From positions 1,550,001 to 1,614,000 of the forward strand of contig NZ_UHCT01000001.1 of assembly GCF_900458435.1 (NCBI RefSeq): a stretch of DNA of 64,000 bases, read 5' to 3'. Origin of the DNA: Staphylococcus carnosus (lineage in GTDB: Bacteria > Bacillota > Bacilli > Staphylococcales > Staphylococcaceae). This document shows, one piece after another, positions 30,975 to 40,522 of this stretch. The notes below the pieces were generated by a model that was not told the DNA's origin, ran no database searches, and saw nothing but the letters and a program-made list of their open reading frames with translations. Position 1 is the stretch's first letter; the number at the start of each line of letters is the position of its first letter. A program made the translations under genes and the position numbers.

Positions 30975-31124
30975 TTGCGCGTAAACGTAACTTTAGCTTG
31001 CACAGAATGCGGCGACCGTAATTATATTACTACTAAAAACAAACGTAACAATCCTGAACGTATTGAATTAATGAAATATTGTCCAAGATTAAAAAAATAT
31101 ACATTACACCGCGAAACTAAATAA
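30975..31124 (+). CDS. rpmG: 50S ribosomal protein L33 (RpmG2-type)
   Basis: 49-residue L33. Starts at TTG 30975 behind AAAGGGTGTC; the long open frame upstream of it has no ribosome site and is not L33. It keeps the first zinc pair (ACTECG) but only one Cys of the second (KYCPRLKKY), like the S. aureus RpmG2 form. Divergent from the zinc-independent S14 gene across a Zur box. A terminator follows. Confidence 0.93.
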   Translation: MRVNVTLACTECGDRNYITTKNKRNNPERIELMKYCPRLKKYTLHRETK

Positions 31125-31436
31125 TCTAATGAAATTAAGTTATCTTTTCAAAATGATAACGACGAAACGACGATAGTGAACTTACCGTTATATATAACGT
31201 TTAAGTTCACTTTTTTCATTTTTTAACGGGTATTCAATATACACCTTTAACGTATTTTTGTCCATACCCCCTACTTTTCCGCCTTATTATCCAGCCAATT
31301 ATTAACTACCCTCTCTTTTTTCAGAATTTTTTAAATTTTTTCGCTTTAAAGTCCTAAATTCCATTGATTAGTAGCAAAAAAACGATTAGAATAGACTACA
31401 TATCATTTTTAAAATAAAAGATTCGAGGTTACGCTT
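31125..31436. other. 312-bp intergenic region between rpmG and the permease gene
   Basis: Holds the rpmG terminator, a CodY-like 15-mer with four mismatches (31316-31330) and presumably the permease promoter. No ORF. In S. aureus, as I recall, katA occupies this interval; there is no trace of a catalase reading frame here. Confidence 0.6.
31175..31217 (+). terminator. Intrinsic terminator of rpmG
   Basis: AGTGAACTT / AAGTTCACT hairpin with inner CGTTATA/TATAACG pairing, then T6. Confidence 0.88.
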
Positions 31437-32900
31437 ATGGATGAAAACAAAATGAACAGGGGGCTGAGTTCCCGGCACATATCAATGATTGCAATTGGCG
31501 GCGCAATCGGTACTGGTCTATTTATTGCTACTGGCGGAGTTATTTCTCAAGCTGGACCTGGCGGTGCCATTCTCGCTTATGTAGTAATCGGGGTAATGTT
31601 GTACTTCTTAATGTCATCAGTTGGAGAATTAGCTACGTTTTATCCAGTTTCAGGATCATTCAGTTCATATTCAACACGCTTTATTGATCCTTCTCTCGGT
31701 TTTACGGCAGGTTGGCTGTACTGGGCAATATGGTCACTTGTAACTAGCGTAGATGTCATCATTGCATCTAACGTTCTTTATTATTGGGATACTTTCAAAT
31801 TCTTTTCTCCATTAACATGGAGCTTGATTTTTATTACGTTATTATTGCTATTAAACATTTTTACAGTCAGAGCTTTTGGAGAAGCGGAATTCTGGTTATC
31901 TGCAATTAAAGTTGCAACTATTATCATATTTATTGTTGTAGGTATTTTAATGATATTCGGTATTTTAGGCGGCCACACGTATGGTTTCAAAAATTTCACA
32001 ACAGGTGAAGCACCATTCGTCGGCGGAATATCAGGATTCTTGAGTGTTTTACTCGTTGCAGGTTTCTCCGTCGGGGGTACAGAGGTTGTAGCTGTCACAG
32101 CAGGTGAATCTGACAACCCTGAAAAATCAATGCCGAATGCGATCAAATCAGTATTTTGGAGAATTTTATTATTCTATATTCTTTCTATTGCTGTAATATC
32201 TGCAATTTTACCTTATTCTGATCCTTTATTATTAAACAAAAGTGAATCAGTAGCACAAAGTCCTTTCACTATAGTCTTTGATAGAGTTGGCATCGCCTTT
32301 GCCGCATCTGTTATTAATGCAGTTATTTTAACTTCATTATTATCAGCTGCTAACTCTGGTATTTATACAACAAGTCGTATGTTATTTTCACTTAGTAATG
32401 AAAAACAAGCGCCTAAGTTTTTAAGTCATTTGCATTCAAAAACAAAATTACCGCTTCCAGCAATTTTAACAACCTATCTAATTGTGGTCTCAGTCATTAT
32501 CATTGCTAATTTTTACGCGGATACAATTTTTACATTGTTAGGTATTATCGGACAACTTATTATCTTTATTTGGGCTGCTGCTGTTTGTTCTCTTATCAGA
32601 TTGCGCCGAGGTATCAAAGCACAAGGATTAGATGCAAACAAGCTGCTACCTTATAAATCACCATTATATCCTTTAGGTCCTATCATTGTTTTAGCAACAT
32701 TAGTCTTTTTACTTGTCGGAGGATCATTTGAAGATATAGTAACACTGAATGCAGGCGGATTAACGAAAGATTTCTTACCTATCATTATTCTTGCTGTCAT
32801 TTACTTACTTCATAAAACAATTAATAAAACGAAATATGTGCGCTTAAAAGATATGGACTTAAGAAGTTTCCAAGAATTCAATAAAGTTCATAAAAAGTAA
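31437..32900 (+). CDS. Amino acid permease, LysP-like (APC superfamily)
   Basis: 487-residue transporter with about 12 membrane segments. The N-terminal RGLSSRHISMIAIGGAIGTGLF is the APC signature. The middle part (GFSVGGTEVVAVTAGESDNPEKSMPNAIKSVFWRILLFYI and NAVILTSLLSAANSGIYTTSRML) is closest to lysine permease LysP among proteins I know. Substrate is therefore probably a basic amino acid, but S. aureus orthologues are also labelled GabP-like. ATG 31437 follows CGAGG. No lysine riboswitch was found upstream. A terminator follows. Confidence 0.8.
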   Translation: MDENKMNRGLSSRHISMIAIGGAIGTGLFIATGGVISQAGPGGAILAYVVIGVMLYFLMSSVGELATFYPVSGSFSSYSTRFIDPSLGFTAGWLYWAIWSLVTSVDVIIASNVLYYWDTFKFFSPLTWSLIFITLLLLLNIFTVRAFGEAEFWLSAIKVATIIIFIVVGILMIFGILGGHTYGFKNFTTGEAPFVGGISGFLSVLLVAGFSVGGTEVVAVTAGESDNPEKSMPNAIKSVFWRILLFYILSIAVISAILPYSDPLLLNKSESVAQSPFTIVFDRVGIAFAASVINAVILTSLLSAANSGIYTTSRMLFSLSNEKQAPKFLSHLHSKTKLPLPAILTTYLIVVSVIIIANFYADTIFTLLGIIGQLIIFIWAAAVCSLIRLRRGIKAQGLDANKLLPYKSPLYPLGPIIVLATLVFLLVGGSFEDIVTLNAGGLTKDFLPIIILAVIYLLHKTINKTKYVRLKDMDLRSFQEFNKVHKK

Positions 32901-32909
32901 CATACTTTA

Positions 32910-32939
32910 AACAGGTTGGTATTTCCAACCTGTTTTTTT
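32910..32939 (+). terminator. Intrinsic terminator of the permease gene
   Basis: AACAGGTTGG / CCAACCTGTT hairpin followed by T7. Confidence 0.92.
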
Positions 32940-33017
32940 ATTTAACTGATGATTTTCTCATAGAAATATATGTAGTATAATAATATTAATAATACGAACA
33001 AATCGAGGTGTTACAAC

Positions 33018-33332
33018 ATGGTAGGACAAACTAATTTATTTGACAATGTTTTGAAAAAAGACGAACGTTTTGTCATCGTTGTTCAATCTCTTGAAGAAAA
33101 GCAAGGCAACCTTGTTAAAAGAACTTTAAGAGAATATCCGAGTTTGGAACATGATCAGATGGTTCCGCTATTTGAGCACTTAAAAGATGTATATCTTAAT
33201 GAACCATTTGAAAAAGGACAATCTGCATATATTATTACAGTTTATACCAACTTAGATTATTCTGCTGATAATATTTATGCACTTGTTAAACGCAACCATG
33301 GGATGCATGAATGGACACATACCGCAAAATAA
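33018..33332 (+). CDS. Conserved hypothetical protein, 104 aa
   Basis: Small soluble protein (MVGQTNLFDNVLKKDERFVI at the start) with mixed alpha/beta character and no signal peptide, membrane helix, cysteine or recognisable motif. ATG 33018 follows TCGAGGTG. A gene of similar size seems to lie between the permease and the HAD phosphatase in S. aureus (recollection). I do not recognise a family and assign no function. A bidirectional terminator follows. Confidence 0.75.
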   Translation: MVGQTNLFDNVLKKDERFVIVVQSLEEKQGNLVKRTLREYPSLEHDQMVPLFEHLKDVYLNEPFEKGQSAYIITVYTNLDYSADNIYALVKRNHGMHEWTHTAK

Positions 33333-33337
33333 GCAAA

Positions 33338-33380
33338 AACAAAGGATACTCAATTATTTCAGATGAGTATCCTTTGTTTA
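33338..33380. terminator. Bidirectional terminator between the 104-aa gene and the HAD gene
   Basis: AACAAAGGATACTCA / TGAGTATCCTTTGTT perfect inverted repeat between convergent genes. Confidence 0.93.
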
Positions 33381-33382
33381 TT

Positions 33383-34189
33383 TTATTTCAATATTTTTTC
33401 TAAAGCCGCTACAATACCATCAGAATCGTGATCGAGCGTTACATAATCTGCTGCTTCTTTTAATTCTTCTTTTGCATTGCCCATTGCTACTGAATAACCT
33501 GCTGCTTCTATCATTGAATAGTCATTTAGGCTATCGCCAAAAGCAATCGTTTTTGAGATATCAATATCTTCTTTCTTGCAAAGTGCTCTTAAAGCATTTC
33601 CTTTTGAAACACCATGTGCCATAAATTCTAAGAAATAAGGCTTGCTCGTCGTCACATCTACATGTTCATTAAATCTTCCATCTAAACTTTGGAAAATCTC
33701 TTCGATATGAGGAACATAATCTACCCCCATCGCTTTAGGAACAGGATTTTGAATAAATGATTTGATATCGTCTACTTTTTTCATAGGTAAGCCTGTTAAC
33801 TCTGATTCAATATTCATATATTCATGAGTACCTTCATAAATAATATGACCATCTTGATAAGTTAAGACAAACAGATTGTTTTCTCTGCAAAAGTCTACAA
33901 TTTTATCAAAATCTTCTTTAGAAACACTTTTTTCGTCTTCTAGTTCGCCATCTTTAACACGCGTAGTTCTACCACCATTATAGCTGATGACATAACTATC
34001 ATGTTCATTCAATTTAAGCGATCTTGCAATTGGCAACATACCTTCTGTTGGTCGTCCTGAAGCCAGTACGACATGATATCCTTCTTCTTGAAGGTTAATT
34101 AAGTATTGCGCGGTTTTCGAACTTACTTCATTATCTGATGTTAATAAAGTATCGTCCATATCCATTACAATCATTTCATATTTAGTCAT
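33383..34189 (-). CDS. HAD-superfamily phosphatase, Cof/YidA type
   Basis: 268-residue haloacid dehalogenase-like hydrolase of the Cof class. Catalytic DxD is Asp10/Asp12 in VMDMDDTLL; motif II is ASGRPTEG, the lysine is in HGVSKGNALR, and motif IV is FGDSLNDYSMIEAAG. The large cap domain between motifs II and III marks it as a sugar-phosphate or flavin-nucleotide phosphatase type, but the substrate cannot be read. ATG 34189 with AAAGGAG about 13 nt upstream. Downstream of thrB on the same strand. Confidence 0.88.
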   Translation of the reverse strand: MTKYEMIVMDMDDTLLTSDNEVSSKTAQYLINLQEEGYHVVLASGRPTEGMLPIARSLKLNEHDSYVISYNGGRTTRVKDGELEDEKSVSKEDFDKIVDFCRENNLFVLTYQDGHIIYEGTHEYMNIESELTGLPMKKVDDIKSFIQNPVPKAMGVDYVPHIEEIFQSLDGRFNEHVDVTTSKPYFLEFMAHGVSKGNALRALCKKEDIDISKTIAFGDSLNDYSMIEAAGYSVAMGNAKEELKEAADYVTLDHDSDGIVAALEKILK

Positions 34190-34244
34190 TTGACGTGATG
34201 CGCTCCTTTCAAGCTATTACATCAAATTATAACCTATTTCGGTT

Positions 34245-35159
34245 TTATTCATATACTTTTTCAGCAATAATTCCGCTTTTATTGATTATAATGATTTCTG
34301 AACTGCATTCATCTAATTCTTTATTCAACCTTCTGACCAACTTACCACTTTTTGATGGGTCAATCAGTGTTAAAATTGTCGGACCTGCTCCGCTGATAAC
34401 TGTGGCATATGCCTTATATTCTTTTGCAATGCTTTTAACCTTTTCAAATTCAGGAATCAGCTTTTGTCTGAAAGGTTCATGGAAACCATCCATTTCCATT
34501 AATTTTCCTGCTAGAACATAATCGTGTTGAATCAGAGCACTTAACATTGTATTGCTGATGGCACTATATTGAACAGCATCTCCATGCTTAAAACTATCAG
34601 GCAATACTTGTCTTGAATCATGTGTTTTCAATTCATAACTCGGTACTGTAATCACAAGATTTACACGTGGTGGTTCAATAAACGAAATATATGTTTCATT
34701 GGTATGATTATTATAAAAACCTGATACCATTCCGCCATATATGACTGGCGCAACATTATCTGGATGTCCTTCTATTTCAGTTGCAGCTTCCACCATTTCA
34801 AATTCAGACAGTTGCAATTGACCGAAGAAATCAGCTAAATAAATACCCGCTACTAAAGCAGAAGCTGATGATCCAAGCCCTCTTGCCAAAGGGATTTCAC
34901 TGCGCATCGTAATTTTTAAAGGAGGTACTGTTACTTCAAATCTTTTTTCTAAGAATTGAACGACTTGATAAATTAAATGATTCTCATCAGTGGGTAAATC
35001 ATGAAGGTTTTCCCCTTTATGATGGAAATGCCACTTTTGATCATCGCTGATTTCAGCTTCTACATATAAAAACTTATTTAATGCTAACCCAATAGAATCA
35101 AAACCGACACCTAGGTTCGCTGTAGAAGCGGGTACTTTAAGTTTTAAACGTTCCGACAT
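34245..35159 (-). CDS. thrB: Homoserine kinase
   Basis: 304-residue GHMP kinase phosphorylating homoserine in threonine synthesis. N-terminal [20 protein letters not shown], the ATP-binding loop [19 protein letters not shown] and the C-terminal [15 protein letters not shown] are the three GHMP motifs. The start ATG shares one base with the thrC stop (TAATG), so it is translationally coupled. Last gene of the hom-thrC-thrB operon. Confidence 0.95.
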
Positions 35160-36226
35160 TAATGCATAACTCCTTTGATGTATTTAACGATGCTTTCTTT
35201 ATCATTCGGCAAGGATTTAATCGGATTATCTAATAATGAAATTGCTGTATCTGGATCTTTCAATCCATTACCAGTCAATACTGCTGTGACAGTGACGTCT
35301 TTCGGTAGTTTTCCAGCTCTATGGAGTTTAATCAAGCCGGCAATTGATGCGTTACTTGCTGGTTCAGCAAATACACCTTCTTTTGAAGCTAATAATTGAT
35401 ATGCTTCTAAGATTTCTTCATCTGTAACACTATCAATTAAGCCATTTGACTCATCTAAAGCTGTGACCGCTTTGTCCCAACTAGCAGGGTTTCCAATTCG
35501 AATTGCAGTTGCGACTGTTTCAGGATTTTTAACTACTTTATTTTGTACAATCGGTGATGCACCTTCAGCTTGGAATCCGAATAATTTCGGCAAACCTGTG
35601 CCATGTTTATCATTGAATTCTTTAAAACCTTTCCAATAAGCAGTAATATTACCTGCATTTCCTACTGGAATTGCTAGTACATCTGGGGCATGTCCGCCTA
35701 ATTGTTCCACAACTTCAAAAGCACCTGTTTTTTGACCTTCAATACGATATGGGTTAATTGAATTAACTAATTCAATATCGCCGCCTTCATTTGCAACTTC
35801 TTTAACAATTTCTAATGCTTCATCGAAATTGCCGTCGATAGAAACAATTTCAGCACCGTACATTACTGCTTGTGATAATTTTCCTAATGCAATTTTACCT
35901 TCTGGAATTACTACAATTGCTTTTAATCCTGAACGTGCTGCATAAGCTGCTGCTGCAGCTGAAGTGTTACCTGTAGAAGCACAAATAACTACTTTCTTGC
36001 CGTCTTCTTTGGCTTTTGTAACTGCCATTACCATTCCGCGATCTTTAAATGAACCTGTCGGATTGGCACCTTCGAATTTCACATATAAATTAATGCCTAA
36101 CATTTCAGAAAGCGTATCACAATGAATTAACGGAGTTTGGCCTTCGTTTAAAGTTACATTGGGTGTATTTTCATTTACTGGTAGATAATCCTTATATTCT
36201 TGAACTAAACCTTGCCATCTTTTCAT
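35159..36226 (-). CDS. thrC: Threonine synthase
   Basis: 355-residue PLP enzyme converting O-phosphohomoserine to threonine. The Schiff-base lysine is Lys61 in [11 protein letters not shown]; the phosphate-binding loop is [13 protein letters not shown] and the substrate loop [19 protein letters not shown]. Short (class II-like) form typical of Firmicutes. It lies 5 bp after hom and overlaps the thrB start by one base. Confidence 0.96.
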
Positions 36227-36231
36227 ATTAA

Positions 36232-37512
36232 TTAAACCCCTTCTACTGGATATACTTTTTCAACTGGATATTTTCCTTGAGATAAGATGTCGCTAACAGG
36301 GACATCTGTACCTTCAACTACTACCGCTGCTGTATCTGCACTATGTTCACTTACTTTAAGTGATTTATGCAGCGGTAATTGTGATTTGATTTCCTCTTCA
36401 ACACGCTTAAGCGGAGCGCCGTTTGTCTTTAATACAACGTAATAACTGTTCTTTTGTTTCAATTTTGTAGGTTCATCTGCATCAATCATTTCTTTAGCAT
36501 CTTCAGTTTTCAATTCAAAATGCGGAGGTAATGTGTGCAAGTCAGATTCAAATTGCAATGCTACATTTAATAAGTCGCTGACTACAGCACTACCAGTAGC
36601 TAAACTACCTGCACCTTTTCCGTAAAACATTGTTTCGCCTACAGAGTCTCCAATAACATAAATTGCATTGAATTCATTTTCAACTGATGCTAATTGATGA
36701 TTTTCATCGATTAACGTTGGAGAAACCGAAGCTTCAATATTTCCATTTTCATACGTACCTTTACCAATCAGCTTAATTTTATAACCGAGTTCTTTGGCTG
36801 CATTGATATCATCTACTGTTACTTCAGAGATACCAGTACGTTTAACATCATCTAAATTAATAACTCTATTAAATGAGAGGTATGTAACGATTACAACTTT
36901 ACGCGCTGCATCGACACCTTCCACGTCATCAGTTGGATCTGCTTCTGCAAAACCAAGTCTTTGCGCTTCGGCTAAAGCTTCTTCAAAGCTTGCGCCCTCT
37001 TGTGTCATTTTCGTTAAAATAAAGTTAGATGTACCGTTTAAAATACCCATGAATTTACTGATATTATTGGCATTCAATCCATTATTAATTGCATTAACAA
37101 TTGGAATACCACCCGCTACACTAGCCTCAAATTTTAACGCTACACCATTTTCTTGGGCTAAATCTTCCATTGTACGTAAATGAACTGCTAATAAATCTTT
37201 ATTGGCAGTAATAACATGCTTGCCTTGCTCTAAAGATTTTTTTAGCCATTCTACAGTTGGTTCAATACCACCCATTACTTCAACAACAATATCAACCTCG
37301 TCATCATTAAGTATTTCGTCTACATCTTCCGTTAGATGATATTGACTAATGTTCAGAGGTCGTTTTTTCTTTTTATCACGTACAAGAATATGTTTGATTT
37401 GAATATCTTTTTGAATCGTATCTTTGATTTGTTGGTGATTCTCTTCAATTATTTTAACTACACCTGAGCCCACTGTCCCAAGACCGAGCAAAGCGATGTT
37501 TAACTTCTTCAT
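36232..37512 (-). CDS. hom: Homoserine dehydrogenase
   Basis: 426-residue NAD(P)H enzyme reducing aspartate semialdehyde to homoserine. Rossmann motif [14 protein letters not shown] at the N-terminus, [10 protein letters not shown], the catalytic region [14 protein letters not shown] and [16 protein letters not shown], and a C-terminal ACT domain (about 350-420) for threonine feedback. ATG 37512 follows GGAGG at 8 nt. First gene of hom-thrC-thrB, divergent from the aspartokinase gene that feeds the same pathway. Confidence 0.96.
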   Translation of the reverse strand: MKKLNIALLGLGTVGSGVVKIIEENHQQIKDTIQKDIQIKHILVRDKKKKRPLNISQYHLTEDVDEILNDDEVDIVVEVMGGIEPTVEWLKKSLEQGKHVITANKDLLAVHLRTMEDLAQENGVALKFEASVAGGIPIVNAINNGLNANNISKFMGILNGTSNFILTKMTQEGASFEEALAEAQRLGFAEADPTDDVEGVDAARKVVIVTYLSFNRVINLDDVKRTGISEVTVDDINAAKELGYKIKLIGKGTYENGNIEASVSPTLIDENHQLASVENEFNAIYVIGDSVGETMFYGKGAGSLATGSAVVSDLLNVALQFESDLHTLPPHFELKTEDAKEMIDADEPTKLKQKNSYYVVLKTNGAPLKRVEEEIKSQLPLHKSLKVSEHSADTAAVVVEGTDVPVSDILSQGKYPVEKVYPVEGV

Positions 37513-37703
37513 TCTTCATTCCTCCGTTTGTTCGTTCTAAAAAAACAACTGTACTATTGAAAAATACTTGAATATGGTTTAGTATAAATTCATTCATCAA
37601 AATTGTAAAGTTCAAAAAATTTGGAATATGTTGAAATTTTAGCATTTTTAACCCAAAAAACAAAGTAGTAAATTATTAAGATTCGATGAAAGGTTGCGTT
37701 AAT

Positions 37704-39083
37704 ATGAAAGTAGCTAAATTTGGCGGTAGTTCCGTCGCTTCAGCAAGCCAAATTCAAAAGGTGTTAAACATTGCCAATAGTGACGATGACAGAAAAATCA
37801 TTGTGGTTTCTGCACCAGGAAAAAGGCATCCAGAAGATATCAAAACTACAGATTTACTTCTTAGACTCTATGAAAAAAGCGTTGCAGGATTAGATTATCA
37901 AAATAAAAAAGATGAAATTATCAATCGATATGCTGATATTGTTCATGATTTAAAAATGGACACTGCAATATTAGATGAATTTTCAACGATTTTAGAAGAA
38001 CGTATTGAAAAATATCGCGCACATTTTCCACGTTTAAAAGATGCACTTCTATCATGCGGTGAAGATTTCAATGCACGTCTCATTGCTCAATATAACAATA
38101 GTCAAGGTGTGCCTACTACATATATCTCACCTCTTGATGCAGGAATTATAGTGACAGATACTCCACAATTTGCACAAATTTTAGAAGAGTCCTACGGCAA
38201 TATTTATAAACTAAGAGATATTAAAGGAAAAATCATCGTTCCCGGTTTCTTCGGATATTCAAAAAAAGGTAACATTGTTACTTTTCCTAGAGGCGGTTCA
38301 GATATCACAGGAGCTATCTTAGCCCGCGGTGTTCGCGCAAAACTCTATGAAAACTACAGCGATGTTTCTGGTATCTACCGTGTTAATCCTAATTTAATCA
38401 AAGATGCTGAAATTATGGATGAAGTCACATATCGTGAAATGCGTGAATTATCATATGCAGGGTTCAGTGTTTTCCATGATGAAGCACTTCAACCGGTCCA
38501 AAAAGAACGTATTCCAGTGGTTATCAAAAATACAAATAGACCGCAAGATCCTGGTACTTACATTCGCTACGATAGAGAAATAAGACCTGATCATTTAATC
38601 AGCGGATTAAGTTGTGATAAAGGATTCACTGTAATCAACATCAGCAAATACTTAATGAATCGTCAAGTTGGATTTACTCGAAAAATTTTAACAGTTTTAG
38701 AAGACAATGATATTTCATTTGACCATATGCCATCAGGCATCGACGGTATCAGCATTATTATGCGTACACATCAAATTGAGGGTAAAGAAAACAAAGTATT
38801 GAATGAAATTCGAAAACAATGTGATGTTGACGAATTGAGCATTGAAAGTGATTTAGCAATTTTAATGGTTGTAGGCTTAGGAATGAGCCAAATGATTGGA
38901 ACTGCTAACAAAATCACTGAGGCACTTGCGAAGGCGAATATAAACTTAAAAATGATCAACCAAGGTGCTTCTGAAATTTCAATGATGTTTGGTATTTCTG
39001 TAAAAGATGCAGATAATGCTGTGCGTGCAACTTATGAAGGCTGTTGTTGCAGTGCAAATAAAATAAAATCATCAGTAGAATAA
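37704..39083 (+). CDS. Aspartate kinase
   Basis: 459-residue enzyme phosphorylating aspartate, the first step to threonine, lysine and methionine. N-terminal KVAKFGGSSVASASQIQKV, the catalytic region LSCGEDFNARLIA and FPRGGSDITGAILARG, then two ACT domains (about 305-455; FTVINISKYLMN and LAILMVVGLGMSQMIGTANK). It is a monofunctional kinase of the ThrA/LysC III type. ATG 37704 follows GAAAGG; an upstream in-frame ATG (37686) precedes that site. Divergent from hom, suggesting a threonine-branch isozyme. Confidence 0.92.
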   Translation: MKVAKFGGSSVASASQIQKVLNIANSDDDRKIIVVSAPGKRHPEDIKTTDLLLRLYEKSVAGLDYQNKKDEIINRYADIVHDLKMDTAILDEFSTILEERIEKYRAHFPRLKDALLSCGEDFNARLIAQYNNSQGVPTTYISPLDAGIIVTDTPQFAQILEESYGNIYKLRDIKGKIIVPGFFGYSKKGNIVTFPRGGSDITGAILARGVRAKLYENYSDVSGIYRVNPNLIKDAEIMDEVTYREMRELSYAGFSVFHDEALQPVQKERIPVVIKNTNRPQDPGTYIRYDREIRPDHLISGLSCDKGFTVINISKYLMNRQVGFTRKILTVLEDNDISFDHMPSGIDGISIIMRTHQIEGKENKVLNEIRKQCDVDELSIESDLAILMVVGLGMSQMIGTANKITEALAKANINLKMINQGASEISMMFGISVKDADNAVRATYEGCCCSANKIKSSVE

Positions 39084-39129
39084 TCTGAATTTAGAGAATA
39101 TTAATTATTTTATAAGTCTCATCATTTTA

Positions 39130-39176
39130 AACAAGAGTGTTGTCAAACTTTGAAAGTAGCAACGCTCTTGTTTTTA
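39130..39176 (+). terminator. Intrinsic terminator of the aspartokinase gene
   Basis: ACAAGAGTGTTG / CAACGCTCTTGT hairpin followed by T5. It runs into the stop codon of the convergent gene. Confidence 0.88.
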
Positions 39177-39761
39177 ATAATGGACCGATAAGGCACTATG
39201 CAATTTTTCCTCTCCCACTACGACTTTTAAAATCACAAATTGATAGTAACTCAAAGCATCAATCACAGCTTTATTACTTTCCTCAGTACCGTATTCTCCA
39301 GGTCTAAGCAGTTCATACATCAACACAATTTCTGGTTTAATGTAATCTACCCCCCAAGGCAATGAGTGAAAATATATATGTTTTTCCGGCAATCTAATGC
39401 CATGGTTAAACCTGAACATCCATTCATCATTATGCACATCATAAACATAAATACTCGTTATGTTTTTATCATCTTTATCAATTTCTAAATGCGTTAACGC
39501 CGAAAACTTCATATCTCTTAATTTATCGCTTGTATTGCCATATGTATCAAAATAACGGACTTTATACCCTTCAGGAATATATTTCAGCACTTTAGTTAAA
39601 TTTCTTCTTTTTACACAAATTTCTGTTTTCTCACCGATTATAAATTCATTTTTTAAAAATAACATTTTAGCTGTTTGGCCAAAAAATTTAATTTCATGAT
39701 TCGTATGTTCAATCAATCTTTCTACTAAGACATTTAAATCTTCATTTTTGGATTTTATCAT
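39174..39761 (-). CDS. Uncharacterised protein, possible nucleotidyltransferase fold
   Basis: 195-residue soluble protein. The second half (DEWMFRFNHGIRLP, then GVDYIKPEIVLMYELLRPGE and ESNKAVIDAL) resembles the segment of aminoglycoside-2''-nucleotidyltransferase-like proteins in which a strand is followed by YLAPEIVLLYKAK and an acidic helix. The first half would then be the nucleotidyltransferase core, but I do not see a convincing catalytic GS/DxD motif, so it may be inactive. ATG 39761 follows an excellent AGGAGGTG. First of a run of accessory genes with no clear pathway. Confidence 0.6.
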   Translation of the reverse strand: MIKSKNEDLNVLVERLIEHTNHEIKFFGQTAKMLFLKNEFIIGEKTEICVKRRNLTKVLKYIPEGYKVRYFDTYGNTSDKLRDMKFSALTHLEIDKDDKNITSIYVYDVHNDEWMFRFNHGIRLPEKHIYFHSLPWGVDYIKPEIVLMYELLRPGEYGTEESNKAVIDALSYYQFVILKVVVGEEKLHSALSVHY

Positions 39762-39858
39762 TTCTACACCTCCTTGAGTAAGCGCTTACAAATAACAGTA
39801 TAACTCATTTGCTACTAAATTCATATACATTTTATCCCCATCAATTAAACTTGTCTAC

Positions 39859-40329
39859 TTATACTAGTTGACCAATTAATGACAAATTTTGTTTTACATC
39901 AGAATTACAAATATCCGGATAATTAATTAAGTACGAAACGTTTGCTTGGTTAATTAAAGATGTTTGTATATGCGCAATATCTTCATGAATTTGAAATAAG
40001 AATGATTCATGATCAATATAACGTGCTTCACAAAAATAATAATCGATTTGTAATTGTTTAATTTTATCTGCAACTTCTTTACCAGTTATCGTATGTAGCG
40101 CCGAATTAATTTGACCCGTAGTAAAAATAATATTAAACGTCGTATTTTTGCATAAATACTTCATGATATCTGTCGAATAAGTAACAATTGAAACATTCAC
40201 GTTTTTTGAATTTAAAAAATCAAGTATATAATATGATACTGGATGATTATCTAAAGCTATAACTGAACCGGGTTGAATCTTATTATAAATATTATATAAA
40301 TAGTTGTGATGCTTTATTTTAGGTGACAA
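39859..40329 (-). CDS. Stand-alone DeoR-type effector domain (no HTH)
   Basis: 156-residue protein matching the C-terminal sugar-phosphate-sensing domain of DeoR regulators: IQPGSVIALDNHPVSYYILD fits the glycine/aspartate first strand, VNVSIVTYSTDIMKYL the 'VTNS' strand, and VADKIKQLQIDYYFCEARYI the last part. The winged-helix DNA-binding domain usual in the first 60 residues is absent. No HTH is encoded immediately upstream. Start TTG 40329 has AGGAG at 9 nt. It could be a decayed regulator or a sensor acting through protein contact. Divergent from a SarA-family gene. Confidence 0.55.
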   Translation of the reverse strand: MSPKIKHHNYLYNIYNKIQPGSVIALDNHPVSYYILDFLNSKNVNVSIVTYSTDIMKYLCKNTTFNIIFTTGQINSALHTITGKEVADKIKQLQIDYYFCEARYIDHESFLFQIHEDIAHIQTSLINQANVSYLINYPDICNSDVKQNLSLIGQLV

Positions 40330-40522
40330 TTCTTTTAACTCCTTTTGTAATGTAAAGTAAACCTATTCGTTTTATAAACTATATTTAATATTAAGTTAAA
40401 CCAATTTTAAATTGTTGATACATGAAATTAACTAATAAGTAAAAAATAACTCTTTTAATCGTATTAAATTTTTAATATAATAAAAGATGTCAGTTCAATA
40501 TAAAAATATAAGAGGTGAAAAA

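Noticed and set aside
31316..31330. CodY box upstream of the amino-acid permease
   Set aside because: TTTTTTCAGAATTTT has four mismatches; too weak without binding data.
31218..31436. Lysine riboswitch upstream of the LysP-like permease
   Set aside because: Too short and without the conserved L-box elements.
37625..37639. CodY box in the hom/aspartokinase divergence
   Set aside because: AATATGTTGAAATTT has four mismatches to the consensus; in AT-rich DNA this is expected by chance.
37454..37663. 69-codon minus-strand frame across the hom start
   Set aside because: Lies out of frame over the hom ribosome site; the product has no recognisable character.
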